A stretch of DNA of 64,000 bases from Drechslerella dactyloides. Its lineage: Eukaryota; Ascomycota; Orbiliomycetes; Orbiliales; Orbiliaceae. Positions 32,670 to 43,669 of the stretch are shown in pieces. A program made the position numbers and the translations under genes. The notes beneath the pieces were generated by a model. That model was given only the letters and a program-made list of their open reading frames with translations. It did not search any database and was not told the origin of the DNA. The stretch spans positions 2,852,001 through 2,916,000 of the forward strand of contig JAGTWJ010000003.1 in assembly GCA_020064725.1 (NCBI GenBank), read 5' to 3'. Numbering within the stretch: position 1 is the stretch's first letter; each line of letters begins with the position of its first letter.

Positions 32670-33902
32670 TCACTTGGATTTCTTCGCCTTTTTTGCCAGC
32701 TCCCTCGCATCATTCATTTTCTTATCCAAGACTTGTTTGATTTCGCGGATTGTATCCTCAACAAGTTTTTCTGCCTCGTCACCGTGTTCTTTCGATATTT
32801 CCTTGAGTTCCTTCAATTTTGGGATGATTTGACTGCCGCCGGGAACTAATTTCAGATACTGGTCCACACCAGAGCCAAAATTACTTTTGCTGGCTTTGTC
32901 GGCAGCATCGTTGACAAAGGTTTTGAGGTCGTCCAGGTTCCCCGAATTCACAGCATCCTTAACCTTCGAGAACAATTCTTGGGCGTTACCCTGTTTGAGA
33001 CTTTCTGTGTTTTCCTCTATAATTTTCTTGACTTCTGGATTTTTGTCAAGGAGTGGCTTTGCCTCCTTAAGTCCTTTCTTCCAAGCCTCGTCACCTAGCT
33101 TCTCCAGCTGCTCGACCTTTTCTTGTATCAACTTCTGTAACCGAGTAGTCGCTGCTTCGACGTTCATCCCGCTCTTTTTGATGATGTCGCCGATTTCGTT
33201 CCATAGGTCTTCCGCTTGCTTTTTAGCTTCTGGTCCGAATCGTTCACCCATTTGTTTGATCCGGTTGAGGTTTCCACCAAGCTTCTTTTTGAGTTCCGGG
33301 TGGTTGTCCAAAATTTCGTGGGCCGAGTCTCCTGCTAATTCCCCAATCTTTTCAAGCTGCCGCTGCAGAATACTCCAGCCTTCCCAGACCGTCTCGACAG
33401 TCAAGCCCTTCTTGTCGGTGACTTTTTTCAACTCGTTATATGTATCTTTGACAATCGCATCCACTTCGTCGCCATGCTTTGCTCGGACGGAGTCAACATC
33501 GTCGAATGCTGATTTGACAAAGGCGCTTCCTCCTGGGATAAAAGCAGCATATGCGGTAGCTTGTGACCGAAGCCATTTCAGCCCTTCGCTTGGATTGTTA
33601 ACATCAGGCGCCGTCTCTGCAATCTTCTTTTTGGCGGACTCAAAGTATTCTTTTGTCGTATTGGCTCCATTGACGATTTCTTTGGCCCCCGAGAAACTGT
33701 ACCATGCGTAGCCTCCGGCAAAGGTGACCAATCCGCCTGCTATACCACCTACGAGGGCAGAGTTCGAAGACCCAGAAGCTTGAGCTGTTGGCTGAGATGA
33801 TTGATAGCGGAGCTGTCGAGGTTGTCGTTGGAGGAGTTGTCGACGGTTTACTCGAGCGAGGACTCGGACGCAAGAGCTGCCTCTGTTCCACGTAGCTGAC
33901 AT
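32670..33902 (-). CDS. Mitochondrion-type helical protein with internal repeats
   Basis: Intronless 410-residue frame. Residues 1-35 are rich in Arg, Ser and Gln with no acidic residue, as in a mitochondrial presequence. Residues about 49-70 (ALVGGIAGGLVTFAGGYAWYSF) are one membrane span. The rest is a long amphipathic, Lys/Glu-rich helical region. Internal repeats are visible: KHGDEVDAIVKDTYNELKKV near the start of the region matches EHGDEAEKLVEDTIREIKQV near the end, and HPELKKKLGGNLNRIKQ resembles NPEVKKIIEENTESLKQ. The composition recalls LEA- or apolipoprotein-like helices that lie on membranes. An inner-membrane-anchored stress or lipid-binding role is inference. The ATG at 33902 is the first in the frame. 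Confidence 0.75.
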   Translation of the reverse strand: MSATWNRGSSCVRVLARVNRRQLLQRQPRQLRYQSSQPTAQASGSSNSALVGGIAGGLVTFAGGYAWYSFSGAKEIVNGANTTKEYFESAKKKIAETAPDVNNPSEGLKWLRSQATAYAAFIPGGSAFVKSAFDDVDSVRAKHGDEVDAIVKDTYNELKKVTDKKGLTVETVWEGWSILQRQLEKIGELAGDSAHEILDNHPELKKKLGGNLNRIKQMGERFGPEAKKQAEDLWNEIGDIIKKSGMNVEAATTRLQKLIQEKVEQLEKLGDEAWKKGLKEAKPLLDKNPEVKKIIEENTESLKQGNAQELFSKVKDAVNSGNLDDLKTFVNDAADKASKSNFGSGVDQYLKLVPGGSQIIPKLKELKEISKEHGDEAEKLVEDTIREIKQVLDKKMNDARELAKKAKKSK

Positions 33903-34239
33903 GCTTAGGCTGGAGTTTGTGATGGAACTGAAAACTAGTAGTATGGTATTTCCTAAGCTCTGGTCGTAGAGCGTCAATTGGATCGATCGGCCTGCTTTAA
34001 AATACCGGCAGGGAAGAGAGATAGCTTGGGATGGTAAGAAAGTGGGTTCAATTGAGTCGATTGGCTATGTTATCGGGGAGGAATGAATAATGACGGTGCT
34101 TGATGTCTAACACATTGCGGAGTCGTTGGCTTCATTGGGCGCCCAGCTGGGCAGCTGGCGAATGCGGCAATTCACGTCATAATGACCAACGCAATTGCTA
34201 ATATCACCACTACTAGAAGGGTGCTTCGCACCACTTAAA

Positions 34240-34554
34240 CCCGACTGAAAGGTGAGAAATCAAAGAACTGACAAGCTAAAAACCAAAGAATTAAAAAAGT
34301 TTATTTACTTTTCAGCTAGAGCTTTCTCGAACTTCTTCAAAGATTTTGTTTAAACTACATGTAGTTACATAACTTCAAAACTTAATTTCAACCACAGGGT
34401 AACAACATTGAGGCTGCAACAGCTAAAGGCAAAGTTCACCAAAAAACAACACATTTTTTCTTAGTAATTTTTCTTAGTAACACCTAGCAAAATCTGGTGC
34501 ACTGGGGTTCCCTTATACAGGGGGTTGAATCAACCACCCTCCTTTTCAGTCGGG
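34240..34554. mobile_element. Candidate MITE with short terminal inverted repeats
   Basis: Left end CCCGACTGAAAGG (34240-34252) is the reverse complement of the right end CCTTTTCAGTCGGG (34541-34554) with one extra base. The 290 bases between are A/T-rich and non-coding. A related left end, cacttaaacccgattg, occurs at about 42460, hinting at a family. No clear target-site duplication was identified. Confidence 0.35.
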
Positions 34555-34624
34555 CATTCTTCTCGTAATCAACCGCTGCTTATATGCGCATGCGTTGCAA
34601 TTGGCGACTATCATATAACAATAT

Positions 34625-34665
34625 CTTCGCTGGCCCAAGGGCTGGCAGTCTGGTTTACGAGACAA
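34625..34665 (-). repeat. Dispersed GTCTCG foldback element
   Basis: On the minus strand: TTGTCTCGTAAACCAGAC, then TGCCAGCCCTTG, then GGCCAGCGAAG. Nearly the same 42 bases as the element at 7687-7729, with matching right arm and spacing. Confidence 0.65.
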
Positions 34666-35066
34666 TAACAATATGAGGATCCGGAAATAGATTGTAATTG
34701 TATCGATGGAGCACTACTTACCAGTTGACTTGTAGCTTCTTTGTAATAGTATCCCTTCGTACTATGGCCAGACCAATCAGTAATTGCACGAAAGCCAGAA
34801 AGGAACGATATGATGGCTTTAGTCCAGTGCTGAGATATTTAGTTAACTTGGTTAAACATAAACGACCTCAAAGCATACCACAGGTGTGGAACTTCACACC
34901 TTAGAAGCTTCTAGAAGCTGATGCAGATAAGCAAACTTTATCTTCTTTTCTTCTCTATTTCGAGCTTCATATTGCTTGGACTCCCGTCTACCTGCTTCTG
35001 CGATCCTGTCTAAATCCAGACTGCAGATCTTCATACACACAAGCGGTTTTTTCGATAGTCCTCCTT

Positions 35067-35131
35067 GATCTCGTAAACCAGACCCTCCCTTTTCCATACA
35101 GTTCCACTGTGTGGTTTTGGCTTGCGAGACC
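35067..35131. repeat. Dispersed foldback element, long-loop form
   Basis: Left arm GATCTCGTAAACCAGAC and right arm GGTTTTGGCTTGCGAGACC face each other across a loop of about 30 bases. Located about 150 bp upstream of the nuclease-kinase gene. Confidence 0.65.
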
Positions 35132-35282
35132 AGCCCTCCTCAAAACTGCCCTTGTTATAGCTATCCGAGGCAATAACATACCGTCAATCATCTGGCTATT
35201 CTCTCTAGTCTCGACACGAACGACTACCCACAATCGAGCGTTCCACTTTGATTGACAGTATCCGGACCAGGCAGACCGCGAA

Positions 35283-36807
35283 ATGAAACTCCTGGATTTC
35301 ATTCGCAGTGCCTCGCCGGTAAGGTTATCATTACCACCAAAGAGCATTCGCTCGCCCGCAACAGCAACTCTTCCTCGTCATCCACGTCATCTAGCGAGAC
35401 AGTTAAGACCTTGGACGACATTCTACGACGATATGCGAAAATTCTTCGCCCCGAAGCTTAATCATGATGTATGCAGCTACGAACCCAGTCACTCGTTGTC
35501 TTGATATAGGTTGTGCATCTCCTAACCAACAGCCTTCACTTAGTATCCAACACTCAAGAACGAAGAGAGCAGAGAACTGATGCTTGACGTATACAGTAAA
35601 GTTGACCATGAGGCGTCCGTGGCCGATTACTTGATGGAAGCAATTGAAAAGCCGTGCGTCCGGATTCTGGATGCGGTATACGGGGTTAGAGCTAGATTTA
35701 TCGCGCCCAGAGGTGCCCTTAAGTTGGGTTCTCCGGATAAGATTATTTGGTTCACCCGTGGTGTCGAACGCTCAAGGGCGAGACTCATGATTGAGACGAA
35801 GACGCCATGGGCGTTACCGACGCACCCTGGGCTTGACTTAGCGACTTATTACAATAAGCACCGTCGAAATTTTGAAAAGGACCCGATCATCAGAGCTGTT
35901 CATCAAGCATATGGTTACATGACTCTGAACTCCTTGAAATATGGTATCCTAACAAATGCCGAAACAACATACATATTTCGAAGAATGCATAATGATACGG
36001 AAGGACCACCCAAGACGGGGCAAGGGGGGTATCTCGAGTGTTCCCCAGCTATATCTCTTCTTGGCCAAGGACTGGAATCACCCATCGCCGCCTACGCATT
36101 TATAAGTGCGTTGAGTTATGAGGAGGGGTGGCTCCATCGTTCATTGGAGGATGATTTTGATGATGTGCCTACGGAATTCAAGCTTGATTCGACACAGCCA
36201 ATACTGGCGCCGCTCCCGATAGAAAAACCAATCACCAATACGAAGGGGCTGACCTTTCAGCTAGGTAAACTACTGAGCAGTAGCGTTGCATCGACGATGA
36301 GAGGGACGATTTTGCACCGAGGCAACCCTATTTGCAATTGTATTATTAAAACCTATGACCTTGCAGAGAAAAGGGCAGAGGAAATGTACGAGACTGAATG
36401 TCGAGTGTAAGAACCCTTGATTGACTTTAAAATGCATCAACAGCTTCTAACAAGTGGATAGGTATCATGAGCTCTCTCACATGCAAGGCTCCGAGATTCC
36501 CCGTCTGTATATTAAAGGGGAATTAGCTGGTCTAATCGGAATTTTGGCTCTGGAGGACTGCGGGGAGACATTGGAAGGAAAGGAGACGAGTGCTGAAGCG
36601 AAAAAGGCCGTGCAAAAAATTCTCCGAAAAATGCACGCAGTCGGTGTCTTACACAACGATCTATCTTTGAGAAACATTGTGATGAATCAGCACGCACCAT
36701 CGGAGTCCGCATTTCGCCTGATAGACTTTGGTCTGGCGACGTTCGCGACAAACAAGGGAAAACTAGAAGAGGAAATGGCGATGGTCGACCAGATCGACTT
36801 ATGTTGA
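35283..36807 (+). CDS. PD-(D/E)XK nuclease-like / protein kinase fusion (Crinkler-type effector architecture)
   Basis: Three exons: 35283-35468, 35544-36406, 36462-36807; introns of 75 bp (branch cctaac) and 55 bp; sum 1395 nt, 464 residues. The N-terminal half has a restriction-endonuclease-fold signature: SPD at about 125-127, then ETK at about 146-148 (PD...ExK), then AVHQAYGYM with the usual downstream Gln and Tyr. The C-terminal half is a compact kinase: IIKTYD (ATP lysine), ETECRVYHEL (alpha-C Glu), LALEDCGETL (hinge), VLHNDLSLRN (catalytic loop, HND in place of HRD) and LIDFGLA (metal-binding DFG). It stops 19 residues after DFG-LA, so the C-lobe is minimal, as in many fungal atypical kinases. 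REase-kinase fusions are described among Crinkler-RHS-type proteins. Exon 1 is the least certain part; activity is inferred. Confidence 0.72.
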
Positions 36808-37306
36808 TCATATCAGTGAACGGTCAAAGGTTTCCGTTCGAGCACTGGCGTCTAGGCTTCGATATGAACATTCAGACACAGCCGTATAGGAATCAAAGCT
36901 AGATGACTTGATTTAGGTCATCCTCCGTATACGTACTCTTTTGGCTTAAGAAGTTTTGTTTCCGCATGGTGGGGCTTTTCTAGTTTATCAGTAAAATCTT
37001 GATTTCGAGTTCACAACCGCAATCTTTCAAAATGGCCATAATATAGTCACTGATCAGTGGCCATTCTAACAACTAGTTAATTCAAAGCTTAATAATGCTT
37101 AAGTTATAATTAATCCCTATACTCAGAGCAAAATTAGAGCTTTATACATTTTGGAGTTTTGTAGCGTTCAGTACTATAGTAAACCACTGGTATGTATGTA
37201 GAAAAGTAATTAGCTATATTTATAAAAGCAGCATGACCTGATATAATATACACCCTCAATTTCGCATCCCGCATCCTACTCCAAGTTCTCAACCGCCGCG
37301 TATATC
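36808..37306. other. Convergent AT-rich intergenic region
   Basis: 499 bp between the stops of the nuclease-kinase and LPMO genes. AT-rich, nothing recognised. Confidence 0.5.
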
Positions 37307-38509
37307 TTATTGGCACTGGGAGTAATACGCATTGAGAGCTACACACCGGAAGGACTGTAAAACCTCAGATTAGCATGACAATCGTCGTTACGAGTAAACC
37401 TGTGTAGATCGTGTTCACTTACGCCACAGTTTGTACATCCGGTCCAGCCACTCCCGCCACATTGGGCCCACTGAGCGCAAGTCCCCCACCCGTCTGGGGT
37501 GTGGTAGACGTAGTTCGACTAGTAGTCACGCCGGTCGTCGATACACGAGTAGTAGTTGTGGTGAGGGTGGTCCTAGTTGTCGTGGTGGTTCTGGTGGTGG
37601 TGCCTCCTCCACCCGGATTGCCACCGGTAGCAGGACAGGTCATCGACCCCGCAGCCTGAACTGTCCCGCCGCCGATGACAGCTGGACCTGGAACCTTATA
37701 GCTTGTCATCTTGCCGTGGATGCTGACAGCGATACCTGGATCGCTTGCGCTATAGGCACCTGGAAACTTTACGCCACCACCTGGGAGCGAGCCCGAGCCA
37801 CCTGTGACAGTAAGCTGGACTAGAAATTGGTCAATTCAGATTCCAGGTTATAAGAGGGTACAGGAGTCATACAGCAAGTGACGTATGGCTGGGCGCCACC
37901 ACCTGGCCCAGCAGCGTGGAGGGCGATGACTTCCGCGCGAAGCAAATAGTCACCGGAAGGGATGTTAGACGGGATCTTAACGCCAACTCTCCCGCAGCAT
38001 TTGTTCATATCTTTCGTGCCCCAGTAGTCTGCATCGCCATTGCTAGATCCCGGAGCGGCAGCCCACCCATCCTCGTAAATCTTGTACCAGTCGCCAGCGC
38101 CAGCGTCGGTAGAAGAATCCGTGACCTTGGAAACGTAGACAATGACTGGGCCGTAGTGGGCGCCACCGATCGCTTCACTCCCACAAGAGCGATCTCCTGG
38201 TTGCTGTATTCTGATCAGAAACCCAACGCTTCACCTCGCTAGGGAAGGCCGTACCTGATGCATTTCGACGATGACAGTCCCACCAGCGTTGACTGAACAC
38301 TTACCCGACACGGGTCGGGGAGGACCAGCGTTGCAGCGAATGTCCTGTGATGTCACTGAGCCTATTGGGTTGTTGCTTAAAGGCAACCTTGCGCAGCTGG
38401 TGCCTTGATCTACGCCATTAACCCATAATTGTTGAAAGGTAGCGTGAGCAGCAACCCTACTGGCGGCCAAAGCACACAAGATCGAAACAAAATTCTGCTT
38501 CATCTTCAT
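37307..38509 (-). CDS. AA9 lytic polysaccharide monooxygenase with C-terminal CBM1
   Basis: Secreted copper enzyme that oxidatively cleaves cellulose or related glucans. Exons in order: 38255-38509, 37873-38203, 37545-37819, 37423-37470, 37307-37354; introns of 51, 53, 74 and 68 bp; sum 957 nt, 318 residues. Signal peptide is residues 1-21; cleavage leaves His22 (HATFQQLWVNG) as the N-terminal copper ligand. The second His is about 101 (GGAHYGPVIVY); Gln190 and Tyr192 (AQPYVTC) complete the AA9 site. After a Gly-rich bridge comes a Thr/Arg linker (TTTRTTTTTRTTLTT). The last 31 residues are a family 1 cellulose-binding module (QCGGSGWTGCTNC ... ALNAYYSQCQ), split by the last intron. The 37471-37544 intron is inferred because linker and CBM1 lie in different frames; a frameshift is the alternative. 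Confidence 0.87.
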
Positions 38510-41500
38510 ACAAAGCTGAAGATACGCGTCAGTACTCTGGGAAAGTTTATTGCTGCTATCCTGAATTTGAGACCAGATCGGAAAACAAAGACGGGCTGAG
38601 TGTTTGTAGGTATAAGCTACGCTGGAAATGCTCTTACTTTATACCTTACCCCTACATAGCAGTCCCTCCTACAGCCAAGGAAAACGATTCTTACCTGAAG
38701 TTCGCCAAGTAGGAAGTTATTCCATCACAAGCGGGACCCTGGTAATGAAAAGCTATTTAATTACGTAGGTAGATATACTAACCAAGTACCGATCGATACT
38801 AGAGCCTGATTTGATCAGGTTCTCGACAACTCTGAATATAATAGGATACTTCAGAATTCTCCCCAGTTTTAAGTCGCGGTGCCCAACATATCATCGGTTG
38901 GCCCGCACCAGAGGTCTGGTCATGAGACTGGTTTCCTCGTTCTCAAAGGTACCGGACAAGGATGCTTTACTTTGGCTGATGGACAGGCGGAAGCTGCTGT
39001 TCGCCTGAGGGCGCCATTTCTTGCGGCTTTCCCAAAGAATTTCGGAATGTCGGGCTGGTAGTTTATAAATATGTTACACCATCCTGCTAGGATACTCGGG
39101 AAGCCAGCCGACGGAGCGACAAAACGGATTTTATATGGCTGGGGCACCCCGGCCTTCAATCGCCGATCTAAAACTCAAAATAACCGCCATGGCGCCAAGA
39201 TTTTCCCAATTCTGGCATTTGAGCTTTGACTAGATGGAGGGCATTCTGTTGCATGTTAAACAGGTTGATATAACTGGATTGGTTGCCCTGGTTTTACTAT
39301 AGTGCGCTTATTTGCGTCTAAGTGCATCGTGACAAGCTTACTTGTTTGCTTTAATGTCGTTATTTTGGAATCTAAAATAATATTTAAGTCTAACCATTAG
39401 TCACCAGAATCCCAGAAGGAACGACAAAACTGGAAACCACTTCTTGTATTAGATTCGGAAACGTGACTCCTGTGTTATCAGTTAGACTTGGATATAAGAC
39501 GTCATAAATCAGACATCAAAGAGCATGTAATACTTGTCTTTGGTCAAGCATGTAAGAACTGATACAACCAAGAGCTAAGGATACTTACAACAAATCGAAT
39601 TGTAGGAATTCTACAATATTAAATAGCAACTTGGAGACTATAGTAACTGCGATATAATTTAGAAACCCTTCATTTCTAATGTTGCATACTTTGTAGAGAG
39701 AAAATATAGGTTGGTGACTTGATTACCGGCTCAACAAGGCTGTGGCTAGTCGCGCTTAAAGCTTGGCCGGCTTTTCCACTCACTGCCTATGTTCCAGACA
39801 TCGCTGATCCCCGGTTCACCTTCTTCAGGAACTCTTGGGCACCTTTATCGTACGAAAGATATATATGCTCCAAACAGTCTCTTACCAGTCTGCCCAATAC
39901 TTATGCTAGAGCTACCCGCACTCTCCCTAGCCTAGAGTAGTTCGTCTCCAGAAGGAAGAAATATACGAGATTGGAAGCAAGGACAAAGTATAGAAGCAAC
40001 GCTCTGAACACAATAGGAACGCTCCATATAGAAACGGAGACCTGTCATTGGGCAAAGTACACCTCGATAATATTACCGATGTCGTTAAAGATTTTTGAAT
40101 AGTCATGAAATATCATGTAACACAGGACAAATATTACCAACCTGCCAACTTATAAATTTCTTGAAACAATTATTGGTAATTGTAAACAGGAAGAATATAC
40201 TTTGATCATCAGAGTGTTCAAAACCGTTAGTGGCGAGAAACTCATTTATTATGATTGACCTTGAGTCTGCGCTGTTGAGTAGAAGTAATCATCGCAACAG
40301 GGTAGAATATGAGGCCGAAATTTAATCCCGCGCGAGTGTCCACAATGGATTGTCTTGTTTGAGGATATTAGGTTGATCAGGAGCCACATGGTCTCTACAG
40401 AGATGGTTTGAGGTAAATAAACAAACTTAGCTAGCTATAGCTCCAGAGACCGAGAGAGAGGACAGACTTCAATCAATCATCCGTCATCGTACCGTAGAGT
40501 ATCATCAGTATCATCATCTAATAGGTTATGAGCCTACCCTTTCATCATGCCGCCACGAGGCAGCACAAGAGCCACGCGCCGACCGGCTCGCTTGAAGGAG
40601 GAGTCCGAGTCCGACCAAAAATATTCAACAAAGAATACGGAAAGTCTTGTGAAGACTACATAAACCCAAGAGAGGAAGAACCGATTGGCAATGGTCTTGC
40701 TTCCTTGGGGAACCCCTAGAAGGGGTTTCCTACAGTGGAAAATCCGTCGCTACCCCCACAACTACCCCTACTATTACGACTCCTAAATTTCAGACGCCTC
40801 CTCCGCTATTGCCCCGTCCACCGCACGCAGAAAGTCGGGAGGGGGGGTGGAGGGCGGGCATAAGCGAGGCCCGGGAGACCCGGAAAGGGTCTCATTCACC
40901 TTAGGCTTGCCAAATACGCCACACAAGAGGAAAAGGATTAACCTCTAGGTTGGGGGTAGGGGGACGCAGCGAAGATATGATATGATAGTGCATGCAGTTG
41001 TTCACTATCTTCTCGTCATTCTTTATATATATTTATAAATACATTCTTTACCTTCGTTTTCATGCAATACTAGGATTGGTTCATGTTGCACCAACAAAAT
41101 ACGTCTAACGATTCTCATCCGATAAGCGTCACCGATAAAGGAATAAGAGTTGGATGCCTCAATGTTTCTCGTGGAATGAAGTCACCAATACGAGATATCG
41201 ATATATTCTTTGTTGTAAAGTCGGGTATTGCTGATTGGGTATAATTCCTTACTTAGTATATAGGAATGGAATATATTCGTTGTCGAGGATAGTCGTTCGT
41301 TCGTTCGTTCACGTTCTATCCTAGGGGGCTTGAGGGTGGCCCAGTTTATCTCTTGATTGGCGGGGGTCAGTGTGGCGAAAACCTGGTCCTCCATCGCGCG
41401 ACATCGCTGGTGACGGAGAGTATTGCGATAGGTACTGCGGCGGAAGCGTCTATAATCATGGGTAGGTTTGGCGTCGAGGATGTGCAGAGGTGACAACTAG

Positions 41501-43669
41501 TTCGCGGGATGCCTCGCTCATCCTCAAGTCTACCTAATATAATACAGTTTGCTACGCGAAGGTTATCTAGAAGTCGAGAGCGTACTGGCAATATGCATTT
41601 CCTCTTAGCGCCCCTTCTACCCTCTAGGTTGTCCCAATCTGGGAGTGTTCGCTCTTGGATTGGGTCCAGTCTGGCCATACTCCGTATACAGAGGCCCGGG
41701 AGCCAGAAGTGCTAAGTTGTGCTTCCGACCCGCAAGATGGTATGCGCGCAGCCAACTGCATGAAAGCCAGGATAAACTAATCTATACAGCCATCGAATCA
41801 GGGTTAGAGATCGCGTTATAGCAAAAGCCAGGTGTGATTGATGCTGCTCGATACTCGCACCAATGGCCAACAAGACACGGATAGTTTAGTACCGGACTGC
41901 TAGCGCCCTAAACTCCAATTGTATATACTCATTAACCAAAGGCATATGATCTCAATTATGGCAGATATATTGCAACGGCTACCGATGACCTGAAGAGTTT
42001 GTTACACACATCGCTAGAGAAATATGCATATAATGGGCTTGGCCAATATCGGAGAATTATTAAATGCAGAGACTTGATTCTGCGACATCCATGCGCAGCA
42101 TTGAGAACTATGGTGGTATGTAGAAACGCAAAGCCCAGTTGCAAACTTGGGCAGCTAATATCATGACCCATACTTCGTGATACAAACTAATTTTTGTCCA
42201 CTATTCCGTACGACAGAACGCCTCAGACGCGAGCGGCAACTACAAGTTGTACTTCTTATTCTCCCAAGGGCTTCGCCAGCGGCCTTCATGTAGATAGCCA
42301 TCAATACCACCCTGGTTTCAAAGGGTTGGTTGGCTCTGCTACTCCCGCTATAGCGCTAAGGATAGTAAAAAGGCCGCGAAGCGAACTTGGCGTACATGCG
42401 TGTAGGCTGTCTCTATCATCGAGAACATGTTCTGCCGTAATGCGAGAAGGCTGCGGCGGCACTTAAACCCGATTGTCTCTATATATCTAAGGATGATGTG
42501 AACGGCACCCCACCTATCCCCCCAAAATTTCTCGATCAAGGCCTTTGGCCTCTCCTTTAGATCTTAGTGGTGTCTGGCTAGCCTATTTGTTTTTATTACC
42601 TTCTTCAATTATAATTGATTATACCTTTCGGGAAGATTTTTAGAAGCGATACTACGCTGTTTAGTGGACTGATCTGGGGGATATTTTTGCGGTTACCTAG
42701 ATCTAACAACCTGACTTGAAGATGGGAATATAGGTTCAAGAAAAACGACTATAGTCGTGTTGGGAAAGTGGTCGAATCTGGATCTTAGCTAGGCTGGGCA
42801 TTAGGTAAGTATTTGCGAGCGAGGCCAAGGGTTATTGGCTCTATCATTGGCTCCCGCGGCAAAGCTTAAATCCTTCTGATCGAGATGAATGACTGCAGGT
42901 CATCATTAAGCACCTGGGCGAGAGTGAAGACTGAATAACGTGAAATCAAGCACCATTAAAATCTTGGAACGCCCTGTAGATTTTAGCAAGTGTAACTTAG
43001 CCTATGGCTTTCTCAATATCATATAAAATTTATTCATAAATTCTTGGAGATTCTATCGATAGCAATATTGTTATATTTCTTTCTTATATGTGTCGAGAAT
43101 CCTGAGCGGAATGTCTATCGGATTACGGACATGTTATGGGTTGTTCGGTTCTCATTGTCGCCCGAATGGGTGGTAGCACAGATTCGTGGAGATTGGCATA
43201 ACCCGATTGGCTGGGATGAGGCCCAATGACGTTGGCTACCATATTGTGGCATGCGGCGCCGTGCTTTATCGGCATGGTGCAATGAGGAAGCCGAGATCTC
43301 ACGATGAGATTGATCTGATTCGATTAATCGATTTGGGCAGGCAATACTGATTTTGATTTCAATCTCAAAAACGTTGCAAGTTGCAATAGTTTGTCTTCTG
43401 CCACAGCCCGCTGGCGTGGCACAAGACAAGGATAAGAACGAGCGGACAATTGACTCAACTCAGTTCCAGGGTTGCTCTATACGTAAGCTGCGCCATGCAT
43501 CAGCGCTACGCTAACTAGCTCCCCCGACCCGTCAACATATCGCCTCCCAAGCACCAGCGAAACGATATCCTGATCAGTCAATTGTGGACAATATCCGTCT
43601 TTGTGTCCGGCGGCTAGTTTCCGAAGAAAGCCAAGCTCAAAATCGAGAAAGCTTAAGGCCCAGGACGAA
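38510..43669. other. 5.2-kb AT-rich gene-poor island
   Basis: No supportable gene. 38.7-40.5 kb is strongly AT-rich with stops in every frame. A retroelement-like 5' fragment sits at 40518-40920. A ttcg microsatellite lies near 41288-41303. At about 42460 the sequence cacttaaacccgattg resembles the end of the candidate MITE at 34240. Overall it looks like decayed mobile DNA. Confidence 0.5.
40518..40920 (+). mobile_element. Possible LTR-retrotransposon 5' remnant (primer site plus gag start)
   Basis: The segment aataggttatgagcctac is complementary to the anticodon-arm region expected of initiator tRNA-Met, the half-tRNA primer site used by many Copia-type elements. Fourteen bases later an ATG opens a basic frame (MPPRGSTRATRRPARLKEE), followed after frame changes by a Thr/Pro-rich stretch (ATPTTTPTITTPKFQTPPP). 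It is also much more GC-rich than its surroundings. No protease or reverse transcriptase follows and no LTR pair was found, so this is at best a fragment. Confidence 0.3.

Larger units (their letters stand above)
33903..35282. other. Intergenic region with a candidate MITE and two foldback elements
   Basis: 1.4 kb without a gene. It contains a terminal-inverted-repeat element candidate (34240-34554), a 13-nt hairpin (GGTGC-ttc-GCACC, 34220-34232) just outside it, and foldback elements at 34625-34665 and 35067-35131. Confidence 0.5.

Noticed and set aside
32887..33711. 274-residue plus-strand frame opposite the mitochondrial-type gene
   Set aside because: Ser/Phe/Leu-rich antisense of a Lys/Glu-rich coding region; no domain, and the minus-strand protein has coherent features and internal repeats.
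37431..37823. Plus-strand frame opposite the LPMO linker
   Set aside because: Reverse reading of the Thr/Gly-rich linker repeat; no independent evidence.
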